A stretch of DNA of 44,352 nt from an uncultured Ignavibacteria bacterium (lineage in GTDB: Bacteria > Bacteroidota > Ignavibacteria > Kapaibacteriales > Kapaibacteriaceae). Positions 8,538 through 15,953 of this stretch are shown in pieces; the stretch's first letter is position 1; the number at the start of each line of letters is the position of its first letter. A program made the translations under genes and the position numbers. The notes under the pieces are model-generated. The model made no database searches. It was not told the origin of the DNA and was given only the letters and a program-made list of their open reading frames with translations. The stretch covers positions 1-44,352 of the forward strand of contig CALMZQ010000178.1 of NCBI GenBank assembly GCA_937870915.1, given 5' to 3'.

Positions 8538-9098
8538 ATGGTAAAACTCCGCTTGCGTCGCCGCGGTCGTAAGAAGCATCCCTTCTATGACATCGTTGCG
8601 ATCGACGGACGCGCTCGTCGCGACGGCGCTTCGATCGAACGGGTCGGCTATATCGACCCAATGACAACCCCAAAGAACATTGTTCTTGATGCATCACGCG
8701 CGCTCTACTGGCTAAGCGTTGGTGCTCAGCCAACGGACATCGTTCACCAGATCCTCAGCCGCGAAGGCGTTCTCCTTCGCCGTCACCTTGGTTTCAAGGG
8801 TAAGACGGAAGAAGAGATCGAAGCCGCCGTTGCTCAACACAAGTCGGTTGCTCAGGCACGTTACGATCGCCTTAAGAAGCGTCGTGCAGACCGCGACAAG
8901 GCACGCGCTGAAGCCGCAAAGGCACCCGTGGCTGAAGTAGCGCCTGCAGCAGTGGCTGAAGTAGTGGCTGAAGTAGTGGCTGAGGCAGCACCTGTAGCAG
9001 CACCTGTAGCAGTGGCTGAAGCAGCGCCTGAAGCAGCGCCTGAAGCAGCGCCTGAGGCAGCACCTGAAGCTGCACCAGAGGCACCCGCAGCTGAGTAA
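8538..9098 (+). CDS. rpsP: 30S ribosomal protein S16 with long Ala/Glu/Pro tail
   Basis: S16 is a primary 16S rRNA-binding protein of the small subunit. The first ~85 residues are a standard S16 (MVKLRLRRRGRKKHPFYDIV, then ERVGYIDPM and the DIVHQILSREGV segment). A charged helix follows (about 90-135), then a ~50-residue low-complexity tail of AEV, APV and APE repeats. The total is 186 residues, against about 80-90 for most bacteria; long S16 tails are known in Bacteroidota. A good Shine-Dalgarno (AAGGAG, 6 nt spacing) precedes the ATG. The usual rimM-trmD-rplS genes do not follow; a strong terminator does. Confidence 0.97.
   Translation: MVKLRLRRRGRKKHPFYDIVAIDGRARRDGASIERVGYIDPMTTPKNIVLDASRALYWLSVGAQPTDIVHQILSREGVLLRRHLGFKGKTEEEIEAAVAQHKSVAQARYDRLKKRRADRDKARAEAAKAPVAEVAPAAVAEVVAEVVAEAAPVAAPVAVAEAAPEAAPEAAPEAAPEAAPEAPAAE
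9017..9076 (+). repeat. 12-bp tandem repeat inside rpsP
   Basis: Five consecutive 12-nt units, TGAAGCAGCGCC three times and then two diverged copies, encode the repeated Ala-Pro-Glu-Ala tail of S16. A related unit (GTGGCTGAAGTA) repeats just upstream from about 8928. The array is in frame, so copy-number change would alter tail length without breaking the gene. Confidence 0.85.
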
Positions 9099-9122
9099 GA
9101 TCCCGTATAGACATTGAATGTG

Positions 9123-9164
9123 GAGCGCGTTCATCAACGGATGGACGCGCTCTTTCTTTATTTT
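9123..9164 (+). terminator. Rho-independent terminator after rpsP
   Basis: A 13-bp stem (GAGCGCGTTCATC against GATGGACGCGCTC, one G-U pair) with loop AACG is followed by a T-rich tract TTTCTTTATTTT. It ends the ffh-rpsP transcription unit and is the clearest terminator in the window. Confidence 0.9.
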
Positions 9165-9169
9165 CAACA

Positions 9170-9595
9170 ATGCTACACTCATCAATATCTGAACGATACA
9201 TTCAACACCGTGCATTATATGCTCGATTGTTGCGCATTGCCTTTACTCTAGCCGGACTCTACTGGTTTGTGATCTACATGTTGCCACTTGAGCGACATAT
9301 GGCATTGCGAGCCGGGCAGTCGATGATCTATTTTATCCTTATGACCCTGTGGGGACTGGACTATATGCGTGAACAACGCCGCCTTACGGTTATCATACAG
9401 GCCGCTAATGCGAAAGGGGTGCCCCCTGACCAGATCACATTCAACGATGTGTCACAACACGAGTCCCTGTTCTCGATGTTCGTTCCGCGACGTGGTTTCT
9501 GGGGTGTAGTTGTTCCGATGATCTTCACTCTTGGTCTCCCGGCCGCCCTTATCCTGGTGGTACTCCAATATGTCCGTGTTTTTGTTGCCCTATAA
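9170..9595 (+). CDS. Small membrane protein of unknown function
   Basis: I do not recognise this 141-residue protein. It has about three hydrophobic segments: roughly residues 20-40 (LLRIAFTLAGLYWFVIYMLP), 48-66 (QSMIYFILMTLWGL) and 112-138 (FWGVVVPMIFTLGLPAALIL). A soluble stretch lies between the second and third, so it is predicted to be an inner-membrane protein. The ATG at 9170 starts only 5 nt after the rpsP terminator T-tract. I see no good Shine-Dalgarno and no clear promoter. It has no obvious functional link to its neighbours. Coding potential looks real because the frame is uninterrupted and fills the gap, but function is unknown. Confidence 0.6.
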   Translation: MLHSSISERYIQHRALYARLLRIAFTLAGLYWFVIYMLPLERHMALRAGQSMIYFILMTLWGLDYMREQRRLTVIIQAANAKGVPPDQITFNDVSQHESLFSMFVPRRGFWGVVVPMIFTLGLPAALILVVLQYVRVFVAL

Positions 9596-9661
9596 CAGGC
9601 AGCAAAACCAACGAACGATCCTACCTGCTATCTTTCAGCTTCTCTTCCATGAGGTTGAACG

Positions 9662-12600
9662 ATGCGCTACTGTCCTTCACTCCTGATCATTACTGGCCTT
9701 GTTGTCCTTTTATGTTCCGAGGCGTCAGCCCGCATAGATACGGTTCGACGAGACAACGGAATAGCCGGCCCAACAAACACCGTGCGGGCGCAATGGGAAG
9801 AGTCCGTCATCCTCAGTCCCGGACGCCCATGTATCGTAAAAAAAGTGCTGGTCTATTATGGTGCCGGAACAGGAACGGATGAGATACGCATCACCGGCGA
9901 TGCCTCCGAGGGTACCATCCCACCATCACAATATTGCTTCTCTTATAACACGCTCGTAGCTCAGACCGTAAACGTTTCATCCTCGGGCTGGATTGAGGTT
10001 GACGTAAGCGCACACGGTCTGGTGATCGGAGGTTTCGACCGCATTGTTGTTCAACATCTCATGAAATCCGGTGGACCAGTTTGGGCGCAGGACAATAATG
10101 GCATGACGGCAGTAACCTCATTCCTCTACGATCCCATCTCGCCCAATCCGAACTTCTTCAACATCCCCGGTATTTATTATCGAGCAACAGGCGACTACCT
10201 TGTACGACTTGTTGTTGAAGACGTTCATGAGTTTCGTCCGGCTCCGCAATTCAAAGACGTAACAGCGACAATGGGGCTTACCAATACCGACGGATCCCCA
10301 ATTCGCTCCGATCAGGCCAGTGTTGTGGACTGGGATAACGACGGCTTTGATGATGTCTGCATCGGCCAAACGTACTTCCGCAATGACAGTGGTGTTCGTT
10401 TCATCCGGACACCTCTCCCAATGACTGGCGGACCTACTTCGTGGGGAGACGTGGACAATGATGGAGACATGGACTGTTTTGTTGCCGGTGGCAATACGAA
10501 CGACAAACTGTGGCGCAACGATGGCAACGGCAGCTTTGTTGACGTTACTGCTGTGTCTACAATCACAAACGATGCACCAACGATCACTGCGTTGTGGTTT
10601 GATATGGATCACGATGGAGATCTCGATCTCTTTCTTGCCAATGGTCGCCGAGAAGTGAATGGTCAGGAGACATACTACCAAGACAAACTCTGGCGCAATG
10701 ATGGGGCAATGGTGTTCTCCGATGTCACAACATCCTCACAACTTGCACTTGGAGAGCCGAGCCCCTTCTATGACACATGGGGTGCTTCTTTATGCGATTA
10801 CAACAGTGATGGCTGGACGGACATCTTTGTTGCTACCTATCGTTTGTCTCCAGACAGACTCTATCGCAACAACAAGAACGGCACATTCGCAGAGGTTTCG
10901 CAACAGACTGGCACAATTGGAATCCCAACAACGCAGCCGCTGTTGTTTGGTCACGGCATGGGTAGCGATTGGGCTGATATCGATAATGACGGCGACCTCG
11001 ATCTAGCCGTTGGCAATCTCGGTCACCCGGACTCTCGCGCTCAGTACTCCAACCCATCGCTCATCCTTCGCAATACAGGTACCAACACCAATCCAACCTT
11101 CTCTAACTGGTACAACACAGATCCACAAGGCATCCTTCGTTGGCATGGTGTGAAATTCCGCGAAATGAATGCCGGCATGTGTTTTGGAGATCTTGATCAC
11201 GATGGCAGCGTGGATCTCTGGCATGGACAGATCTCCTATGAAGCCTATGGCGCTGGTGCCGATCGCCCGTCACACCTCTATTTTGGCTCAACCATACCAA
11301 ACACGCAATTCGTTGACAAGGCCTGGGAGCTTGGCCTCTTCATTCATGGGGCATGGACAGCTGTTCGCCTTGATGTAGACCGAGATGGAGACTTGGATCT
11401 TCTCTGTTCCAGTGGTACAGAGAACATCAAACTCTTTCGTAATGATCTAGAAAAACGTGGCAACAGTGTTACTCTTCGGCTTCGCGATGTTTCTGCATCA
11501 TCTCATCGCAACGCATATGGGGCCCATGCAACGGTCTTTGCAGGGGGCAAGCAGTTTCACCGATGGATGCCTGGCACCGTATCTGGTGGACGTATGGCAC
11601 AAATGACGCATGACCTGCATGTTGGTTTGGGTGATGCTCAAGTTGACAGTACTGTAGTTGTATGGTCTAATGGATCTCGTTCGCACTATACATCGGCAAC
11701 AGAAAACAATGCCTGGATCATAGCCAGTGATGGAACAGTGACTCTACTCTCTCAACCTCGGGCACTACAGGTCTCTCCCGCAACCGGGTCCATAGACCAT
11801 ACATCACCTGTTACGCTTCAGTGGGCCGGACCTCGCGGCTCACGGTATGATGTTCGTATCGGCCTTACGCCAGACTTTTTCCAGCCTCTTCGTGATGTGA
11901 TGGGCCATGAGAGTGACACATTGATCTTGGCGAACGGCACTCCGGGCACCACATACTTCTGGCAGGTTCGACTCAGTGGACAACAATGGTCACCTGTTTG
12001 GAATTTCACAGTTGGACGTCCAGCGGCACTTCCGGTGAAACTCGAAACGCCTGCACATCAAGCCATCAATGTCCCCACTAATGTTGCGCTCACGTGGCGC
12101 AAGTCATCCTACGCCGGCACGCTGGCATTGCCTGTAACGTACACTGTTGAAATCGCCTCCGACCCAAACTTCTCTGAACAACTACAGAGGCTTGTTGGCG
12201 TGCCCGACACGTCGGTCACAACTACAGGTATTGGCGCTGCCTCTGTTGCGTATTGGCGTGTACGTGCAGACAACACATGGCAGAATGGCGCGTGGTCTGA
12301 AGTGCGGAAATTCACAACCTATGACGTGCCCGCAAGCATCACCCTCGTCTTCCCTGCAAACAACGCAACCAACGTCATGATAAGACCGCGATTTGTATGG
12401 GACCGCATGCAGCATGTAGACCGAGGCTACGAAGTGGAAGTAGACACAAATGACACGTTCTCCACAGCAACAAAACGGAAGGCCGGCGATACATCACTTG
12501 CCATTACGCCCCCTCTCAAACCTTCAAAGACCTATTATTGGCATGTACGCGGCTTGAACTACGCCGGCAATGGCGAGTATAGTCCCACCTTCACGTTCAG

Positions 12601-12811
12601 CACAGCCAGCACAACTTCTGTTCAAGAAGGGGCTGATGTTGCTGCCCACGTTGCATCCTCGATAGAATTCTACGATGTGTTTGGAAGGCTTATCTCATCC
12701 GGACCAGTGGCTGATTGTTCGCCACTTCGGGACGGTGCAACGGGACTTGTGTTTTGCATCGAGCGTTCAGCATCGGGGTTTGTTGTTCGGACATATACGA
12801 CGTGGCGGTAA
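9662..12811 (+). CDS. Secreted VCBS/FG-GAP protein with ASPIC/UnbV and fibronectin-III-like domains
   Basis: This is a 1049-residue exported protein with signal peptide MRYCPSLLIITGLVVLLC..EASA. After an N-terminal beta-sandwich-like region, several Ca-binding FG-GAP/VCBS blades follow from about residue 210, each with a DxDxDG-type loop (WDNDGFDD, VDNDGDMD, MDHDGDLD, IDNDGDLD, VDRDGDLD). Next comes an ASPIC/UnbV domain at about 600-680 (VTLRLRDVSASSHRNAYGA). Two or three fibronectin-III-like modules follow at about 700-1000, each ending in a YFWQVR- or YYWHVRGLN-type strand. The C-terminus (IEFYDVFGRLISSG) resembles a shortened T9SS sorting domain without its PNP start. It is probably a large surface or secreted protein; its ligand is unknown. 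Confidence 0.85.
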   Translation: MRYCPSLLIITGLVVLLCSEASARIDTVRRDNGIAGPTNTVRAQWEESVILSPGRPCIVKKVLVYYGAGTGTDEIRITGDASEGTIPPSQYCFSYNTLVAQTVNVSSSGWIEVDVSAHGLVIGGFDRIVVQHLMKSGGPVWAQDNNGMTAVTSFLYDPISPNPNFFNIPGIYYRATGDYLVRLVVEDVHEFRPAPQFKDVTATMGLTNTDGSPIRSDQASVVDWDNDGFDDVCIGQTYFRNDSGVRFIRTPLPMTGGPTSWGDVDNDGDMDCFVAGGNTNDKLWRNDGNGSFVDVTAVSTITNDAPTITALWFDMDHDGDLDLFLANGRREVNGQETYYQDKLWRNDGAMVFSDVTTSSQLALGEPSPFYDTWGASLCDYNSDGWTDIFVATYRLSPDRLYRNNKNGTFAEVSQQTGTIGIPTTQPLLFGHGMGSDWADIDNDGDLDLAVGNLGHPDSRAQYSNPSLILRNTGTNTNPTFSNWYNTDPQGILRWHGVKFREMNAGMCFGDLDHDGSVDLWHGQISYEAYGAGADRPSHLYFGSTIPNTQFVDKAWELGLFIHGAWTAVRLDVDRDGDLDLLCSSGTENIKLFRNDLEKRGNSVTLRLRDVSASSHRNAYGAHATVFAGGKQFHRWMPGTVSGGRMAQMTHDLHVGLGDAQVDSTVVVWSNGSRSHYTSATENNAWIIASDGTVTLLSQPRALQVSPATGSIDHTSPVTLQWAGPRGSRYDVRIGLTPDFFQPLRDVMGHESDTLILANGTPGTTYFWQVRLSGQQWSPVWNFTVGRPAALPVKLETPAHQAINVPTNVALTWRKSSYAGTLALPVTYTVEIASDPNFSEQLQRLVGVPDTSVTTTGIGAASVAYWRVRADNTWQNGAWSEVRKFTTYDVPASITLVFPANNATNVMIRPRFVWDRMQHVDRGYEVEVDTNDTFSTATKRKAGDTSLAITPPLKPSKTYYWHVRGLNYAGNGEYSPTFTFSTASTTSVQEGADVAAHVASSIEFYDVFGRLISSGPVADCSPLRDGATGLVFCIERSASGFVVRTYTTWR

Positions 12812-12816
12812 CTGCG

Positions 12817-12824
12817 TAACTTCG
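12817..12824 (+). promoter_or_regulatory. Candidate -7 element for the CDF transporter
   Basis: TAACTTCG (one change from TAnnTTTG) ends 5 nt upstream of the ATG at 12830. There is no Shine-Dalgarno between them. It fits a leaderless start like those proposed for murA and the SET gene. Confidence 0.3.
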
Positions 12825-12829
12825 CGTAC

Positions 12830-13831
12830 ATGTTTAACGCGCTCGGTACAGCTCGACACATAATACGTCCGCTTCTGCGGCGCGATGCCCCCGAATACGC
12901 ATCGATGATCTCCCTCATCGCCTGTATTGTGATGGCTGCGGTATCGCTTGTTATCGGCTTGGTGCAACGGTCGCTGATCGTTCAGACCAATGGCTATATC
13001 ACATTGATCGACATCGGGAACTCGCTTTTGTTCCTTGCGGCCGTCCAGCGGTCGATGCGCGACCCGGACATGACGTTTAACTATGGCTACGGCAAATACG
13101 AGAGTCTGGCGATTCTGGTGAGTGCAAACTTGCTGATTGTCCTCACAGTGTTCACATTGAGCGAGGCAGTGATCATCTTCCAGACGCCCCCGGTGAATCA
13201 GAATACGTATCTCTTACTCACCTGGAGCGCTGCATCTTTTTTTGTAATGCGCTTCACCGGCAGACTCCTAAACACCTACGCTCATCGATTCCACATGCCG
13301 ATGTTGAAGTATGATGCCGAGTTGTGGCGTGTTGATTCATGGATTGAGATCGGCGTCTTTGCTAGTCTTATCGTTAGTGGCATTCTTCAATATCTCGGTC
13401 AATATTCGGTCGGCGCCATACTCGATGGTATCGTTTCCATCGGAATGCTTGTGGTTGCGATACAGGTTCCTCTAAAACATGGTAGCGAAGCATTCAGGCA
13501 ACTACTCGATAGAACGTTGCCAGATGAAATGCAGTACGAGATCCTGGCCGTGATCGCTGAAAATCACGACCGGATGTGTGAGTTCAAGAGCGTCCATACA
13601 CGTCAGTCCGGCAAGGACATCTTCATTGAGATCGACCTCGTAATGCCCTATGACTACACTTTGGAACACCTTTACCAACTCGAGGCAGATATTCTGAAGG
13701 GGCTCCATCAGAAGTTTCCAACGGCCATCCCACGTGTGTATGTAACACCGTGCGATCACCAATGCGAACACGCCGGAGCAACAACCTGTCCGGTAAAGAG
13801 GGCCATTAAGCCCCCTACTTCCCTCGCTTAA
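12830..13831 (+). CDS. CDF-family cation efflux-like transporter with altered metal sites
   Basis: This 333-residue protein has the cation diffusion facilitator layout: six hydrophobic segments (about 27-290 nt-equivalents of residues 27-212) and a C-terminal cytoplasmic domain (about 213-320). Family landmarks are FNYGYGKYES after TM2, LLDRTLPDE after TM6 and RQSGKDIFIEIDLVM in the tail. CDF proteins normally export Zn, Fe or Mn by proton antiport through a site formed by D/HxxxD in TM2 and HxxxD in TM5. Here these read ITLID (57-61) and LWRVD (165-169), so the first ligand of each pair is hydrophobic. A Cys/His cluster (CDHQCEH) sits near the C-terminus. Metal and activity are uncertain. 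The 3' end overlaps the convergent OmpA gene by 17 nt. Confidence 0.8.
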   Translation: MFNALGTARHIIRPLLRRDAPEYASMISLIACIVMAAVSLVIGLVQRSLIVQTNGYITLIDIGNSLLFLAAVQRSMRDPDMTFNYGYGKYESLAILVSANLLIVLTVFTLSEAVIIFQTPPVNQNTYLLLTWSAASFFVMRFTGRLLNTYAHRFHMPMLKYDAELWRVDSWIEIGVFASLIVSGILQYLGQYSVGAILDGIVSIGMLVVAIQVPLKHGSEAFRQLLDRTLPDEMQYEILAVIAENHDRMCEFKSVHTRQSGKDIFIEIDLVMPYDYTLEHLYQLEADILKGLHQKFPTAIPRVYVTPCDHQCEHAGATTCPVKRAIKPPTSLA

Positions 13832-15953
13832 CCTCGATCTGAACGGTGCGGCTTAGGAACCGCTCTTCCGGTGTGGCGTATGATTCGATCCCTGGCGGGA
13901 ATCGGTCCGTACGGATCTCGTTACATGCCAGGTCCACGCGTTTCTTTAGATGCTTTTTAATGGTGGCGCATACTGCGTCTGCCCGTTTCTGCGAAAGCTT
14001 TCTGTTGAACTCGGCGTTACCGAGCATGTCGGCATAACCACGAACAACTACCGTTGAACCCGCGGGAACATTTTCAATGAAGGTTTTGATCTGTTCCTCA
14101 GCAATCGGCGTGATCTCATCGCTGGCTACGTCGAAGAGTGTAAGTGTTAATCGCTCTAGCTCGATCTTTGTAGTGTCCTTCCGAACGGCAAGCTGTGTAG
14201 TAGCACTTGCAGATACTCCACGAATGGCGTTCACCTTCAGTTTCACCTCAACCGGTTTGCCATCCTGCATCAAGTCTGCTGTTGCCGGTGTTAGCACTTG
14301 CGTGATTTGACCGGGCACACCCTTGCCGGATTGCGAGAACACAACTGTAGACCCTGACGTTGCTTCGAGTGACCAATCCGTTAGGTATTGCTGACTTGTT
14401 CCATGCGGATCAAACATGATCTTAGGTGGATCCACTGTCTGCGCTTCATTGAATCTGCGTTTGGCAACGGAAGCAAGTAAAGCAAGGTCATTCGTGAGAA
14501 TTTCAACGCGTCTATTCTCCGAGTAGCCCTCTTCTGATTGCTGCCGTGTTGCACGTTCCGGTGCGCATGAGCCACCTCCTGATTCAACAGCAATCCTATC
14601 TGCACTCACTCCCCATACTCGCACGAGGTAGTCTTTCACAGCCGACGCGCGCTTCCGGGCTAGGTCACAATCCGCCCCTTCCGTTGTTGGGTCAGAAGTG
14701 CCCCGTAGACGGATGGATGTGGTTGGCATATCCCTCATACGTTCACCAACGATATTGAGGATCTCTCGATGCACTGCCGTTGTGCGAGGTGCAATATTGG
14801 CTGCGTTGTATTCCTTGGAATCTGCAACCTGGTGATACCGGAAGGACAACGATATCGATTGTGCTTCAAAAAAGACAACCGGCAGTATTGGAAGTGCCTC
14901 GGTGATGAACTGCGTTGAAACATTGATCGTGAAGACATCCTTGAGAACACCTGATGCTTCTACAGCACGAGCTGCGATCTTGGCTGTGACAATCGGAGGG
15001 GGCGGACTAAAGACCGTGTCTGTACGGTATGCACGATCCGTGATCGTTACGAGTTCCGTTGTTACCACGGTGTCTGTTACAATTCGCTCCGAGCCCGCAA
15101 CCCGTCTGCGTTCTGCATCCGGTGCAATATCTACAATCACCGAGTCCACAAATTCTTCTCGCCTACGCTCAACCGGTGTGGGTGGCTCTGGGGCGTTAAG
15201 TGACAACGCAATACTTGCCCCAACTCGCAGCATGTTGGCCTTCCAATCTTGTCCTTCAACGATATCACTCAGGCCAATGGTATAGAGAACCTCTGGCGTT
15301 AGGATCACGGAGTGATTCTCCGTGAGAGGGATATCATAACCAAGGCCGATCACAGCACCAAGCTGTGGAGATGTTAGCCCCGTCATTTCTGCATTCACAG
15401 TTTCGTTACGAACGCGACGTCCATTTTCAAATGTACCCGTACCAGGAACGATCAATGTTTCTTCCTGTGTGAACGTTGGCTGCGTCATAGTACCGGCAGA
15501 GATGCCAAGCATTAGACGCATCGGGTTGAACAGGCGAACATCAACCAAGAATTCACCTCCAAGCCAAGACATTCGCGCATCGAGTGTGTGGCGTGTAACG
15601 CCCTCAGTAGCACCCGATACAAAAATGTTCTCGTCAGTCTCAAACGTCCCGCTATAGGGGGCAAATGTTCCTCGCAACGTGAGTCGAAACGTCTTGGTCA
15701 CCTCTTGGCGAATAAAAGCCGAGATCGCCGGCCCAAAACTTTGAGCAGATGTATAGCCAACGCAACAGGTGGGAGCCTGCGGCAGAACAAAGTCTCCGCT
15801 ATGCATCACCATGTTGAGGTCTGCGCTCATGCCAACCTGAAAGAGCCAAACATCTTCTGGTCGAGTAACTTTCCACCATTGCGCAGCAGCCACAAGCGGG
15901 AGAAACATCAGACTAAGAGCAACAAGAAGCTGACGGAGTAGAGAGTGCTTCAT
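13815..15953 (-). CDS. Outer-membrane protein with two OmpA-like peptidoglycan-binding domains
   Basis: This 712-residue protein starts with a signal peptide (MKHSLLRQLLVALSLMFLP..AAAQ). Residues about 25-255 look like an outer-membrane beta-barrel. A linker with repeated TDTV-type segments follows. The first OmpA-C-like domain begins near LPVVFFEAQSISLSF and contains LARKRASAVKDYLV with YSENRRVEI. A middle beta region is followed by a second OmpA-C-like domain (VVVRGYADMLGNAEFNRKLS, then QKRADAVCATIKKHL) at the C-terminus. OmpA-C domains bind peptidoglycan, so the protein probably links the outer membrane to the wall. Its ATG overlaps the stop of the upstream WD40 gene (ATGA), implying co-translation and perhaps a shared complex. 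Confidence 0.88.
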   Translation of the reverse strand: MKHSLLRQLLVALSLMFLPLVAAAQWWKVTRPEDVWLFQVGMSADLNMVMHSGDFVLPQAPTCCVGYTSAQSFGPAISAFIRQEVTKTFRLTLRGTFAPYSGTFETDENIFVSGATEGVTRHTLDARMSWLGGEFLVDVRLFNPMRLMLGISAGTMTQPTFTQEETLIVPGTGTFENGRRVRNETVNAEMTGLTSPQLGAVIGLGYDIPLTENHSVILTPEVLYTIGLSDIVEGQDWKANMLRVGASIALSLNAPEPPTPVERRREEFVDSVIVDIAPDAERRRVAGSERIVTDTVVTTELVTITDRAYRTDTVFSPPPPIVTAKIAARAVEASGVLKDVFTINVSTQFITEALPILPVVFFEAQSISLSFRYHQVADSKEYNAANIAPRTTAVHREILNIVGERMRDMPTTSIRLRGTSDPTTEGADCDLARKRASAVKDYLVRVWGVSADRIAVESGGGSCAPERATRQQSEEGYSENRRVEILTNDLALLASVAKRRFNEAQTVDPPKIMFDPHGTSQQYLTDWSLEATSGSTVVFSQSGKGVPGQITQVLTPATADLMQDGKPVEVKLKVNAIRGVSASATTQLAVRKDTTKIELERLTLTLFDVASDEITPIAEEQIKTFIENVPAGSTVVVRGYADMLGNAEFNRKLSQKRADAVCATIKKHLKKRVDLACNEIRTDRFPPGIESYATPEERFLSRTVQIEVKRGK

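Noticed and set aside
8712-9215. Minus-strand frame rich in Cys/Arg repeats opposite rpsP
   Set aside because: The repeats are the complement of the S16 Ala/Glu/Pro tail; the frame also runs through the rpsP terminator.
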